Part shown: positions 1 through 12,345 of the stretch, piece after piece
Position numbering within the stretch: position 1 is the stretch's first letter
How the letters are laid out: each line of letters opens with the position of its first letter
Assembly (NCBI RefSeq): GCF_019175385.1
Contig: NC_083345.1
Location: 9,897,205-9,961,204, forward strand
Source of the DNA: Lycium barbarum
Taxonomy: Eukaryota > Streptophyta > Magnoliopsida > Solanales > Solanaceae
Length of the DNA: 64,000 nt
Reading direction: 5' to 3'
Program-made: the position numbers and the translations under genes
The notes under the pieces: model-generated
Told to the model about the DNA's origin: nothing
What the model saw: only the letters and a program-made list of their open reading frames with translations
Databases searched by the model: none

Positions 1-1210
1 AAATTTCAGGCCAATTTGGGGGAAAATTGAAATTGAATAGGATGAAAAATCAGCTCAGCCAAACCGGCGGTTTGTCCGCGTAGATCTCGAAAAAATACGC
101 AAGTTAAAAAAAACGCGTAAAACGGACGTCCGAGCGCAAAGTTATGACTATCTAAAATTTGACCACTTTACAACTAATTTTTCTCCCTGTATTTTTTAGA
201 ATTATATTTATGTTCAAAATAAAGTTATGTCGTGATTAAAAATAACACGCTTAAATCAAAACCTTAAAAAATAAAACACTTAAACCTTAAACAAAACTTA
301 CTTCGGATACCTTTTCAACCTCTAAAACGGCGATCCGAACATTTACGTATCCTTAATGTATTTAGCCTATATTATTGTACGCAGAAAAAAATATCAGGTT
401 TTATATAAAATATTGACGTTTCGGAGTCTTGACACACGACTAATCGTTGGTCAAAGTATGGAAAAAACACTAAGCGCTGCAAAGAAAAGATTTATTAAAA
501 TTAGATGTTGCGATCTTTTTATGGAAAAAAACACTAAGTTCCTTAAGTGTGTTATTTTTTAATGCGTAACTTTCTTTCGAATATGTTGCAAAAAAAAATA
601 AAAAATCACGTAAATCGAACATTCGAGCGCAAAAAACCATGTATATTCGAAATAACACACTTAAATCTAAACCCTAAAAATAAAAAACTTTAAGCTAATG
701 ATAACAAGTCTTCAAACAAAAATGGACGTCTATGTATATAGAACACTTAAACCTAAAATTTACAAACAAAACTTACTCCGAGCATCTTTTCAACCCCTAA
801 AATGACGATCCGAACGTTTACGTATCCTTGATGTATATTATTGTACGCAGAAAAAAATATCAAATTCTATATAAAATATTGACGTTTCAAAATCTTGACA
901 CACGACTAATCATTGATCAAAGTATGAAAAAAAAACACTAAGTCTTGCAAAAAATAAAGTTGGCCAATTTTTTTTTTTTTTTTTGGTACTGTTTCTATAA
1001 CGCAGTATTTTACTGCGTTATAGATAAAAAAAAAAATTAACTGCTTCTATAACGCAATAAAATACTACGCCAAAGCAATTAACGGCTCCGTCTCCGTGAA
1101 CTGCTTTAGCGCAGTAAATTACTACGCTAAAGGTAGTTTTGTAACAATATTTTTTGTTGGGATATTTTGGTTCAAAGTGATTTTTTTGAGGGCATTTTGG
1201 TTCCGGACTC
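1..1210. mobile_element. Arm of a MULE-related DNA transposon, cut by the window edge
   Basis: No gene is visible. Two diverged direct copies (about 240-555 and 655-960) share a run of motifs: a CTTAAA-rich start, ACTTACT, AACCCCTAAAACG-like, ATTATTGTACGCA, ATATAAAATATTGA and TGGTCAAAGTATG-like. The same series lies just inside the right end of the complete MULE of this window, at 55750-55965, so this block probably belongs to a related element. It is followed at 990-1135 by three short palindromes built on TAACGCAGTA/TACTGCGTTA, placed like the palindromes in the complete MULE but with a different core. The outer boundary near 1210 is a guess; no target duplication was identified. Confidence 0.5.
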
Positions 1211-1495
1211 GCTATAAAATTACTCAATCAATCGACTAGACTTTTCTTAAAAGAGGGAGGGGGGAGGGGGGGTGAAAACTCTGCAAAACTCTCATCGCCA
1301 AATTTAGAAATGGAGCAACTCTACATAAGTAACGATAAGCTGAACAAAATCTCAACACATTACATCCAAACATACATCAGTCCAAATAAATTTCAATAAA
1401 CTCAAAATTTGCAGCAGACAAGTGCAAAACTGTGCTAATCATACAATTTCTGGTAAAACTTAGGGAGAGGTGTCAATCCCACACGTTAAATAAAT

Positions 1496-4400
1496 TCACA
1501 GTGTGTATCGGCTCTTAGCTGACCTCTCCCTCTTAGAATCATCCTGCAATGACCAAAAGAAACGTTGGTTAAGAAAGAGAGAAAAATCAAGTCGAAAGAA
1601 TACCTATTGAGTATGCAAGAATGGTAAGTGGTAAGGGAAGTTACATGGAAACTATAGGTTATCTTTTCAGCATCAATAATCTCCTTCCACTTCCTACCAA
1701 TGCCCATCTACAACATAAAACAAACCAGTTATATATAATTTGCAAAACCATGGTGCATCAAGTGTAACATCATGCCAGAAGGCAAAGCATTTCAGACTGA
1801 ACATTGTCATATGCAGACATGTTACAAGGCCAAAAGCAGGAAAGCATACGCGATTACAGATCAATACAAAAAGGAGAATCATCTGCTAAAGAGGATTGAG
1901 AAAACCTAGTGAAGCAAGGAGAACTGTGTATTGCAATGCTGTAAACGATGAATATTAATATAAGCATTTGGTATTACATGGAATAGTCCTTAAACAATGA
2001 AATACAAGTACTAATGTTGAAAACTCCATGATGCATATCTAGAGGGAAGGAGGATTCATCTTAGGGGAAGGTGGAGAGGGAGAGCCGGGGGGTACTTGAA
2101 TAAATTGGAAAAGAGGATCTATTAGGATATTAAAAAAAAAAAAAAAAAAACTAAATATGAGAGTGGGAATTAAATCATCCATGAGCAAATCCATTAGTAC
2201 TAATACACACAGGTGGCATGTGTGTTAAACAAAGGTGATGAGAACTGGAACTCAACTTTATTGAGCCAGCTGTCCATAACATTCAACTGCAATCCAAGAA
2301 TTAACTTAAAACTACCACATATACACAGATTAGATGAATGATGCATTAGAACCGATACTTTGTACCACGTTTAACAACCAAAAATTACTCCATCCTCTCT
2401 TGTCCCAAATTAATTAAAACTATTTCCCCTTGTTGTTTCGTCCATTATGTTGCTTTTCCCAAAAGGAAGTTTGTTCCTCATACACTGAAATAATCTGTCA
2501 ATATTCGGCTATAAAAGAGTAGTACTTCGACACCCACTCTTTAAATTAGAAGCCTGAATACAATAAATATCTCCACATTTCTTTTGTAATAAAACAACAT
2601 TCAAGTCTTATGTAGGATAACTAAATTGAGAACGAGGAACTATAATTTAGGAAAAACATACAAATAATACCATCTTGGGTTTAGTATCACTAGACTATAT
2701 TATGATACATCAAGAAAATAATTCAGGAAAACCTAACGTATATGAAACTCTCACAGCATGATGCTGGTAATTAAGCAATCAGAAGTTGCCCTTCCTCAGT
2801 TTACTACCATCAAATGACACATGTTTCACCACAGTACTACAGTTATTGCAGGATTTTTTCATATTAGTCCTAATGTTCTTCTCCCACATAATGTTAGCTG
2901 ATTTGTTAAGAACTGAGGCTGTTGAGTTATATAGTTGTCTACTTGTCTTACATGGGTCATGGGAGGGCATCCAAAGGTTTAATGAAGGACAGGAGCTACT
3001 CCACTCATTGCTTTGATCTTGGGCTACTCCACCAATGACCTTAGAGTTCTAGGGTGAATGCTCAAATTGTTTGACATGGTATCAAAGCCTACCTTTCACA
3101 AAATTCATATCTCACTCTCATAAGTTGGATAGTTGTTCCACATGGGAAGTAAGGGCTTCAAAAGGAATTAATAAAAATCTTTGGTTACCTCACACAGCCT
3201 TAAGGTTTTTGGGTTGGATGCACAACTAATTCATCACACTTCTATAATCTTCATACTTCAACTTGACAATTCATAAAGACTATATTATGATACATCAAGA
3301 AAATAATTCAGGAAAACCTAACGTATATGAAACTCTCACAGCATGATGCTGGTAATTAAGCAATCAGAAGTTGCCCTTCCTCAGTTTACTACCATCAAAT
3401 GACACATGTTTCACCACAGTACTACAGTTATTGCAGGATTTTTTCATATTAGTCCTAATGTTCTTCTCCCACATAATGTTAGCTGATTTGTTAAGAACTG
3501 AGGCTGTTGAGTTATATAGTTGTCTACTTGTCTTACATGGGTCATGGGAGGGCATCCAAAGGTTTAATGAAGGACAGGAGCTACTCCACTCATTGCTTTG
3601 ATCTTGGGCTACTCCACCAATGACCTTAGAGTTCTAGGGTGAATGCTCAAATTGTTTGACATGGTATCAAAGCCTACCTTTCACAAAATTCATATCTCAC
3701 TCTCATAAGTTGGATAGTTGTTCCACATGGGAAGTAAGGGCTTCAAAAGGAATTAATAAAAATCTTTGGTTACCTCACACAGCCTTAAGGTTTTTGGGTT
3801 GGATGCACAACTAATTCATCACACTTCTATAATCTTCATACTTCAACTTGACAATTCATAAAGATTCTTTTTTCATAGGTAAAAGATGCTAATGACCCCC
3901 CCCCCCTCCCCCCCAAACAAAAAAAAAACCACCATTTTAAATCCCATCCCACCACAACCTTAATAAAAAAATAACTACCCCTTAGTGGGTAATAAAAATT
4001 CCTGATAGTTTAAGTATGAAACTTACAAAACAGTGATAGTTTAGGAGGTTTTAGCAATTATAAAAGCCACGTGGAAGACTTCTTTTACCCCTCACGTGCC
4101 TCTAAGTGTTAACAAACACTTTGTCAACTGTGAAGCAAGGGGTTTTAACCCATGAAAGATATAGTTCATGGGGTATGAATCTTGCAAAAAACATGATAGA
4201 TTAAGAGGTGTTTTTAGCCATTAACTCTTCAAAATAACCACGTTGGTGATAAGTCACTGATGAGTACAGCCTCCTAGGGAACACCTTTCAAACCTTCACA
4301 CCCTTTAAGCCTTCTTACGCTCTATAGAACATCACCACAAAACAATTTAGATTCCAAGACACATTTTAAGGAGTTTTCAGAAGAGTTCAAAGCAGAAGTT

Positions 4401-7111
4401 GAAAATGAACCAGATTTAGATGCATACACATCCATGAACAGCGCAAAGGACAAGGGCCCCGGGCAAAGCGCTTTTTATCAGAATGCAAGAACAGAAGACA
4501 GAAAAAGATAACAAGAACAAATGCCACAGATAAAGGTTACCACTACAATACATTAAAAAAAATATATATATATATCACATCTACCAACTATGGTTAAAGA
4601 ATAAGTGAAGAGAAATATTAAGGTCTTCCCTGCCAGGAAATAAAAATAATCAACAGCTTGTGATGGTTCTGATCAGGTAAATAAATTATATATTCAACTA
4701 ACGGTCGGAATGGGGAAGGGCATTTTTTCTTGTTCTCAAATTTGGTGCTCAAATAAAGCCGCTTTTTCTTTTTTACCTATTTAAAAAGAAACACAGAGAT
4801 AGGTCTCATATCAGCATTAAGAAAAAAGATAAACACATAACAAGACCATATTAATGGAAAATGAAAGAGGAGAGTCACCAAAATTGCTTCAAATGTATCT
4901 GTTTCTGGTATACTGGTATATCCTTTTTTTTAAAAGATTTCATATCACATTTAGGAAATAGTGGGAAAACAACTCAGATTTCAGTTCAGAAGCTATTTAA
5001 CACCAAGAGAATTTGAAACTAACCTGAGCTGCTTCATTGGCGGCAGTCTTAGTCCACAAGGATAGTTTATCCTGACTCCTACGCACACTGGCAACCACTC
5101 CACATATATCTTCTGAGTCATCAAATTGTTCACCAACCAATGCCATCAGCTGTCCAAAAGAATCCCATCCAGCAAACAATATATGAGCATCTTTAGCAAG
5201 AAGACTAATCAACAAAGTGCTTTCTATGGCATAATAACTAATGAATAGAAACCAAAGAGTAAAGAATGAATTTATTACAGTTTCAAGCCACATAGTCTCA
5301 AGATTAGTCTTTCTGCTGCTCGTAACAGTCCATTTGCCACCATTGGCACACTCAGGATCTTCCCATTTGGGCTCAATCCCAGCTTTGAACAAATGAAACT
5401 CTGCATTAACAGTCAACTTGCTGGGCTTGAATATCTGATCATATAAACTGCAAAGAGGATGATCCAACACTTCAATCCACATTTAAGACAAGCTTCTACC
5501 ACCTATTATTCTTTCTAAACCATAGTACCTCATTAATCAATCAAAAACAAGCCGTACAACATCCAAAGTATTAGATAAATCGCACCAAAAAATCAACATT
5601 AGGAAAATTATGAAATTTAAGATAAAAGGTGCTCCATTCGTTTAATATTACACTGCTTGACTGGACAGTGAGTTTAACATGCCGATTTCACCCATAATTA
5701 TAGCAATGGTAGTTGAAGAAAATATTAAAATAATACTTCCTCAGTTTTTATTTGTTTATCTGGTTTTGACTTGACACAGAGTTTATGAAAGTAGAGGAGA
5801 CTTTTGAATCTTGTGATTGTCAAGTAAGCACATGTAGAATGTACCAAAATGTGCTTTAATCTTGTGGTCATAAACATGTCACGAGGAAAGTTGGAATTAA
5901 AGAGTTGCCAAAAAAGGAAAGAGACATTCTTTGAAACAGATAAAAAAGGAAAGTATGACAAACAAATTGAATTGGAGGGAGTAATATCTTAAAGTTAGCT
6001 TTATAGAGAAAGCATCATATGCTTTGAACTGCTAAGTAAATTTGATTTCTTGAAAATTGTGAAAGTTGCATAGAACAAAACTAATAATGGAACTTAATCG
6101 AAGATATCTTCAAAGGCGCAAACTTTTTCAACATCCACAAAATAGAAACAGTGCCATATAACACGCTCCTTTTTGAGAAGATCATACATACTATTAGCCT
6201 TAGATCAACACAAATGTTGCACTATCAGAGCTCTCTTAATTGATTAATTAATCAGATGAAACAAAACACCACAAGCGCAATTGATATATCGCATTAAAAA
6301 TCTAAATTCGAGCAATAGAAAGAAAAAAAAACATCCACAGAAATTTTATTTTGGTTATCAATTTGTGATACGAGCCATAGATAGGGTTTCCACAAATACC
6401 AAGCACACACCTGAATAACCATAACCAGAATATCCAGAACACATCATTTTTTTTTCCTATTATACATTTAATAGCGACGATTATTACCTCCAGAATTCCT
6501 CAACACAAATGTTGCAATATCAAAGCTATCTTAGTCAATTAATTAATCAGATTGAACAAAAAAACTCCACAAACACAATTCGATAAATCACATTAAAAAT
6601 CTAAATTCAGGCAAATAGAAAAAAAATAAAAAACACGTGCACAGATATTACTAATTCATTTCGTCGTAAGTACAGATATCGATTTGTTATACAAGCCATA
6701 GATAGGGTTTCCACAACACATAAATGTTTCAACACGAAAGCTATCTTAATTGATTGATTAATCAGATGAAATAAAACTTCGAGCAAATAGCTAAAAACAC
6801 GTCCATAGAAATTTCGTTTCATTAAAAATCCAAATTGGTGCTATAGGTAGGGTTTCCACAAATCTAATTAAAAATTAGGAGAAGATATGATGTTGCTAGT
6901 ACCTCCAGAATTCCTCAACAGTTTCAAAAGTATATGCTTTTCTTAGAGAACTTCCCCAAGCAGCACCTTGTTTCGGTTTCGATTGGTTATCGAACCAAAA
7001 CGTCCATTTTCTATCTAGCTTATGTGGCTGCTTCGCCGCCGTCTCAACCGCCGCCGTGACCGGCGGAATCTCCGTCGCCGCCGACTCTACCGGTGCCGAT
7101 TCAGTTGCCAT
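1496..7111 (-). CDS. eIF(iso)4E: Eukaryotic translation initiation factor eIF(iso)4E (cap-binding), five exons, complete
   Basis: Exons on the minus strand: 7111-6903, 5447-5279, 5149-5024, 1707-1645 and 1543-1496. All four introns are GT-AG and the joined length is 615 bases, giving 204 residues. The start is the ATG at 7111; the codon 18 bases upstream is TTG. The protein has the eIF4E fold: an acidic, variable N-terminus, the WTFWF block (36-40), cap-stacking Trp52 and the Trp98-Glu99 pair, then MALVGEQF, and the conserved end [13 protein letters not shown]. It binds the mRNA 5' cap and partners eIF(iso)4G in the cytoplasm; length and WTFWFDN favour the iso form over eIF4E. In plants this family is also a known recessive potyvirus-resistance locus. 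Nothing is broken. The third intron is unusually long (about 3.3 kb) and repeat-bearing; the first carries a Stowaway MITE. Neighbours are transposons. Confidence 0.95.
2692..3864. repeat. Tandem duplication of a 585-bp unit inside eIF(iso)4E intron 3
   Basis: Bases 2692-3276 recur from 3277 with a constant offset of 585. The two copies look identical by eye, and the 76-codon plus-strand frames at 2786 and 3371 are identical, as are the matching minus-strand frames. A short AGA is shared at the junctions, which suggests slippage or microhomology-mediated duplication. Each unit contains TGGTATCAAAGC (near 3077 and 3662), which resembles an initiator-tRNA primer site of a copia-type or TRIM element, so the unit may be an old LTR-element remnant. 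The short open frames are not convincing genes. Confidence 0.95.
5736..5981. mobile_element. Stowaway-like MITE in eIF(iso)4E intron 1
   Basis: The ends read CTTCCTCAGTTTTTATTTG on the left and ...CAATTGGAGGGAG on the right, forming imperfect inverted repeats of the CTCCCTCC type, flanked by TA on both sides (5734-5735 and 5982-5983). The length of about 246 bp fits the Tc1/mariner-derived Stowaway family. It contains no gene. Confidence 0.75.
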
Positions 7112-7223
7112 TGTTTGATTTTGCGTCAAAATATCCTCTCCTTATTTAACAGAGATGGAGAGGCGTTAAGGAAATTAGCAAGGAAGAGGGTCAGGTTATG
7201 GTGATGGAGTATTCTTTTATACG

Positions 7224-7293
7224 GGCCCAGTTGATTGATGTTACTGGGCCTTGTAGCTAAGAGTCTTGCAAATGTTTGATGACTGAATGGGCC
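7224..7293 (-). promoter_or_regulatory. Cluster of TGGGCC (site II-like) motifs upstream of eIF(iso)4E
   Basis: TGGGCC occurs on the minus strand at 7229-7224 and on the plus strand at 7245-7250 and 7288-7293, about 115-180 bp upstream of the start codon. Such TGGGCY elements are bound by TCP factors and are common in plant promoters of translation genes. Their role here is inferred. Confidence 0.55.
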
Positions 7294-7349
7294 GATAATT
7301 GTGCGGTTCCGCAGATGATAACCCAACAACAACACAAAAATAAAGGGCA

Positions 7350-8335
7350 ACTTACATGAATAACTATCTTTTAGAAATAATTATTCATCGGTAGCTATCT
7401 TTTTTATATTTATAATTCGTAGCTACATTAGACATTTTTACTGTATTTGAATACACTGTTCAGTTGTATTCAACATTATCTGATGTCACATGTATTTAAA
7501 TGTACTCAAGCTGTCGCGAAGTTGAATGTATTTCAACAAAATTTCAAATACATTGTGTGCATTTAAAATACATATGAAGCAAAATACATTCAGATACAAG
7601 ACAAGAAGCAAAAATACATTCAGATACAACACAACCAGCCAAATACATATGAGATACAAGACATATGAGTCAAATACATATGACGAAATACACTCAAATA
7701 CACTCAGCAATGAGATACAAAGGAGAAGAAGTCATGGATCCGTCTAGGCGAGATACATTTTAAAAGGAAGAATGCAATCAAAACCGATCGGATCTCTGGC
7801 GAAATACACCGCTGTATTTAACCAAAAATGAAGAACCTATTCAGTTTTTTTTTTTATAAAATACACTGTATTTAGGTAAAAAATACAGCCGCCGGAGTAA
7901 GTTCTGCTTGTTCTTCTACGACGCCGACGTGGCAGCGTCTATGACAGAAGCAATGGCGGCGGGATGTGGTGGTTGTTTGTGGTTCGTGGAGCTCCAGTTG
8001 CTCGTCGAATGAGAGCTTTGGGAGTCGTGTGAAGGAGAGGGAGAGGGGAGAGGTGTTGCTGTCGTGGTTCGTCGTCAGAGCCCTGACAGTGGGGCGGCGG
8101 CGGTTGTGTTAGTGAATAAGAAAGAGAGAGAAAGTTATTTAGGGTTTGGAGAAGATGAAAAATTTGAAATGTGTAGGGAGGGAGAATAAAGAGAGGTCTA
8201 TGTATTTTGGTATAGCTATGACGGGTAACTTGAGAATTCATTGTAGCTATGAAAAGTAAATAAATTAAAAGGTAGTTATTATCAATAATTACCTCTTAGA
8301 GGTAGCTATGCCAAGTAATTATTCCAAATAATTTT
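7350..8335. mobile_element. Non-autonomous transposon-like element upstream of eIF(iso)4E
   Basis: The left end (AACTATCTTTTAGAAATAAT and GGTAGCTATC) and the reverse complement of the right end (TTGGAATAATTACTTGGCAT and AGCTACCTCT) resemble each other, suggesting imperfect inverted ends. The interior is rich in a repeated AAATACAT/TGTATTT motif (7480-7710, 7800-7900) and a GC-rich stretch at 7880-8110. Minus-strand frames here look like chance. A structurally similar element lies at 50305-51540. No target duplication was resolved, so boundaries are approximate. Confidence 0.5.
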
Positions 8336-8558
8336 ATAAGTTTATTGGTATTGGAGTATCGGATTAAAGGTTGGTGAACTGATTGAAATTTTTACTTAAT
8401 GGCTTAACGGTGTGGAATAAAGATTACTCAATTTCATTATCAGATAAATTATTAACCCATTAAGAAAGATTAAATATGCATTTATATCCTCCGTATATAT
8501 ACGTAGTTTAGAAAGTATAAGAAGTTATTAAAATATTAAACTCTAAAGAGTAGATATA

Positions 8559-9867
8559 GAGCCCGTTTGGATGGGCTTATAAGTTGGTCAAACCAACTTA
8601 TAAGTCCTTTTTAGCTTATTGTGGTGTTTGGGTATCAACTTAAAATGCCAAATTTAAGTCAGAAAGTTCTTAAAGTCACCCAAAATTGAAAAGTTGGAAA
8701 TCCTAACTTTTTTTTTGAATGGCTTAAAGCCAGTTTCGTTGACCATAAAAATTACTTTTATATCCCTTATATTTTATTTTAATTCCCAAAGTGCCCTCAC
8801 AGCTAAAGCCCTAAAATTCACCCTCATTTTTTCACCAACAACGCAGCCTCCACATCTCAAGTCTCAACCGGTGTTCCAGTTACAGGTGTTAAATCTGATG
8901 ATAAAAAATATAAGAACAACCGTTTCATCTTCTTTGGTTCTCTTCTGTTGTTCCTTTTTTTTTTTTTTTTTTTTTGGAGATTCTTGCTCTGTTTTCTCTT
9001 CCTCTTTTTTTCCCCGTATTTTGTTGGATTCTCTTCAGTCCTCTTGATTTTGCAATTTCATGACTTCCTTTGTTCTGTTCGACATTATTGATTAGGCGGT
9101 TTATAGCTCAAAGGTGTGGAGAAAAAAGAAGGTCCTAGGCTTAATGAATTGGCTCTGACAATAAATTTAAAGGGTTGTTAGTTGTTTGACATTTAATAAG
9201 GTTCTTGCAGCTACTTTGAGATTGTTTGGTATCTTACAATAACTGAGGATAGACTTAATACTTTATGTATGGTTTCCAGTGGAGAAAATGTGGTCAGAAA
9301 ATGGCCAAAGAGAATTCATATTCACGAGCTTACTGTTTTTGCACAGGGCTGCTGGAAGAATAAGAAAAAAGCACATGTCTGAAATTATTCAATTTCATCG
9401 TGAAAATTACAATTTATTGGATAAATATATAGGAATTGGTCAGCAATTTCTGAATTGTAATGAACACTTTGGTAACATTTATAACGTGCTAAATTCACTA
9501 ATAGTTTTTTTTTTTTTAAATCACACTGCTATAAGTTTTTTAAAGACTATACACGAGGACATTTTTATAAATGAACATTTTTTATAATTAGTTCTACAGA
9601 ATTACCTTCACAAGAATTTATAAATGAACATCTTTTAAATCAACTTATTATGGTGTTAACAGCTTTAAGGGCATTTCAGTCATTTTGACATAAAATAAGT
9701 GCTTAACAGCACTTATTTACCAAACACATCAACAACTTATTTTCAGCATAAGTACTTTTATCCAAACACTCAACTGCTTATTTATAAAAATAACTTTCAG
9801 CACTTAAAAGTTCTAAAAGCACTTCATACATAAAAGTCACTTTTTTTAAGCCCATCCAAACGGGCTC
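8559..9867. mobile_element. Non-autonomous DNA transposon with 21-bp terminal inverted repeats
   Basis: The element starts GAGCCCGTTTGGATGGGC and ends with the exact reverse complement (21 bp perfect, continuing to CTTA). ATA flanks both ends, a possible 3-bp target duplication, which would suit PIF/Harbinger or CACTA types; hAT is not excluded. Further inside, the two arms are rich in AACTTATAAG/AAGTGCTT-like motifs common in such elements. The interior contains a T tract at 8960 and a plus-strand frame at 9279-9587 with no recognisable domain. No transposase is seen. Confidence 0.8.
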
Positions 9868-9907
9868 ATAGTCGCGCTTGAAATTCAAATGTTTCTAGGT
9901 AAAAACA

Positions 9908-10298
9908 TAAAAAATGTCCTTCTACTTTGAGAAAAGGGCTAAATGTATTCTCTGTTATAAATTTGGGTCATAAATACCCCTCCTGTCATTAAAGCTTTCA
10001 AAAATACCCCTATCTTAACAGAAATCCCCAAATTTCCCAAACTAACCGGATTTCATTTTAAACCCGACCCAACTACATAAAAAACTCATATGCGAGCAAC
10101 TTCTTCCCGAGCCCTACATTTGGAGCCACTAGGCACAGGAGCGGGTATAAAAATGAAATCGGGTTATTTTGAGAATTTCCGTTAAAACGGAATTATATTA
10201 GAAAACTTTAATGACGGGAGGGATATTTTTTATCCAAATTTGTAATGGAGAATGTTTTTAGCCCTTTTTTCCCCAAAATAGAGGGGTATGCATTTTTT
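9908..10298. mobile_element. MITE with long imperfect inverted repeats
   Basis: About 105 bases at each end pair in inverted orientation: AAAAAATG, then AAAAGGGCTAAA, then TAAATTTGG, then the block around CCTCCTGTCATTAAAG (left) and its diverged counterpart (right, reverse complement). The centre is short and has no open frame. A foldback or Mutator-derived MITE is likely. Target duplication not resolved. Confidence 0.65.
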
Positions 10299-10799
10299 CT
10301 TTCTTTTTTCATTTGTTTTGACTTTTCTGCTTCAGTTTTCTTTTGTTTATGTGTTTTGGTTTTGCTAGTGATAAGTGATTAGAAAGTGTTTGAATATCAT
10401 ACTTCAGTTATATTAGAAAGTGATGAGAAAGTTCTTGAATTTCATGCTTCACTTTACCAGATTTAGCGACGAATCTTTTGGATTTTGCTTTTTTTTTTAA
10501 TTTGACTTTATTGGTTAACCGATCGTAACTGTTAAATTCAAACTGAACGAACTGATATTTTATTGGTTAGGTTAACAAATTGATATACATTTAAAAATCG
10601 ATAAGTCAAACCGTTAAGCGTAAATATCCAACCGAAATAAGCGTCTGTAGCTAATAATCCTCTTTGTCGTTGTAGCCATTGCTTTTGCCTCATCCCGCTT
10701 GTAAATTTTGTTCTTTTCTCATTTTCAAATACTTTTTGGAAGAGAAGAATTTCATTCGATGCATTATTCATGTCATACGCAACCTTCATCAGCTCAACT
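10299..10799. other. Intergenic, no gene seen
   Basis: AT-rich sequence between two MITEs. An 83-codon minus-strand frame at 10538-10789 has no recognisable domain and no supporting context. Confidence 0.6.
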
Positions 10800-10808
10800 T
10801 TAAATAAA

Positions 10809-11829
10809 AGTGGAATAGCTTGGGAGGCCCCTATACTTGTCCATTTTTGTCATGCAGGTGTTCGTATTTACGGGTTTGTCAACTAAACCCCTCAACTCTA
10901 TCAAAACAAGTATTTTCAACCCCTCTGACACTGTGTGTAGCTCACTCGCCTTGACATGAAGGACACATCAGATCCACCTAAATAAATTAATGCCATATCA
11001 TCATTTATTTTTATAAAAAATAGCTTTGGGAAAAAAAAATTATTCCTTTTTCTTACCCCCCAAACCTTTCTCTTCTCTCTCTACCCTCCCATCTCCCTCT
11101 TCCATCCACCACCAAAATCATGTCACCATCAACCTATTTCATTACGTAAAAGCTCAACAATTTGCCAGAGCCGAATGCAATTTTAAGCTCAACATTTTTC
11201 CTTGTTCTTGGATTCAAGGAAAAGATCTTCAAGAACTTTGAAAATTACTCAATCTATTAAAAAATAGAGAAACAAGCTAAATATAGACGAAACCTAGAAA
11301 TTTACGAAGCTTAAATAACAATGAAATGCAGAAGAAAGTAAAGAACGAAAAACTCACCTGAAAATTGTTGATTTGTTTCTTTGTATTTTGGGTTGGTGTA
11401 TAAAGAAAGTACGAGGAAGACAAAGGGAGATGAAAATTATTTTTCTCAAATATTGATTGAAGCTATGAAGGTGGTGAAAATGGGGAGGGGAGAGAAAGGG
11501 AAAAAGAAATAAGGGAGGGGATGAGGAAGAACAATAAAGGGTGGAGTGGGGCCCGTGGGGGAAGAAGAAAGAGTTTTCATATATTTTTTTTTTTGTCTTT
11601 CTATTTTTTTTTTTCATTTTTATCATTTTTTTATTTAAATTTTTATGTTCACGCTCTTTATATGCATGAAATTCATGTATTGTTCCAATTCAACCATCAA
11701 GTTGCCAAATAGGATCGGTTAACGGTCAGAGGTGTTTACAATACTCAGTTTTAAAAAGTAGACGGGTTTAATTGGCAAACTAAGATGACAAAAATGGACA
11801 AGTAGAGGGTCTCCCAAAACTATTCCGCC
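10809..11829. mobile_element. Mutator-type MITE with 9-bp target duplication
   Basis: The ends read AGTGGAATAGCTTGGGAGGC on the left and, as reverse complement, GGCGGAATAGTTTTGGGAGA on the right, with similarity continuing through CTTGTCCATTTTTGTCA in both arms. TTAAATAAA flanks both ends (10800-10808 and 11830-11838), a perfect 9-bp duplication typical of Mutator-like transposition. The interior is pyrimidine- and purine-rich, with no transposase. Confidence 0.85.
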
Positions 11830-12112
11830 TTAAATAAATTATCTAAATAAGTCAAAATAATTTGAATTAATAAATAAATAAATTAATACAATTAAATTTA
11901 CACAAAATTAATATTTTCTATCTCCATTTGTTTCAATTTATTTATCTTACTTTCATTTTTAGGCTGCTTTATAAAAAATTAAAAAAAAAATAAAAAAACT
12001 AATTTGACAACTCTTTAATTCAATACCCTACATAACATATTTAAAATCACAAATTAAAAAAAATATTTTGACACACAATATATATCTTTTAAGACTACAA
12101 AACCGCTCTTAA

Positions 12113-12345
12113 TCTATCTATCTATATAGAATAGGAAAAGCAAACGCATGATGTGATTACAAGTGTCATCACCAGAAAATTCATATTTAATAAATAAAAT
12201 AAATTAAAAAAGACAACAAAAATCAAAAGAAAAGACAAAAAGATAAAACAATATTAGGATGACAAGTCATCACCATAAATTTCTTATTTTAAATTTTTAA
12301 AAAAATGGTAATTCACAAAAAAAAAAAAAAAAAAAAGAGAAGATA
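12113..12345 (+). mobile_element. Helitron-like 5' terminus without a matching 3' end nearby
   Basis: TCTATCTATCTATATAG follows an A and leads into AATAGGAAAAGC and ACAAGTGTCATCA, matching in order the 5' end of the Helitron at 31216 (TCTATCTATATATAATAGG ... ACAAGTGTCATTATC). No hairpin plus CTAG end is seen before the LINE, so either later insertions separated the ends or this is a fragment. The rest of the stretch is AT-rich with a poly-A near 12318. Confidence 0.5.

Noticed and set aside
2786..3601. Identical plus- and minus-strand frames in each 585-bp copy
   Set aside because: They are intronic, lack domains, and are identical only because the DNA is duplicated.
4997..5482. A 161-codon minus-strand open frame spanning eIF(iso)4E exons 2 and 3
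   Set aside because: It reads through intron 2 (5278-5150), which happens to be open. Its ends also lie in introns 1 and 3. The spliced gene explains it.
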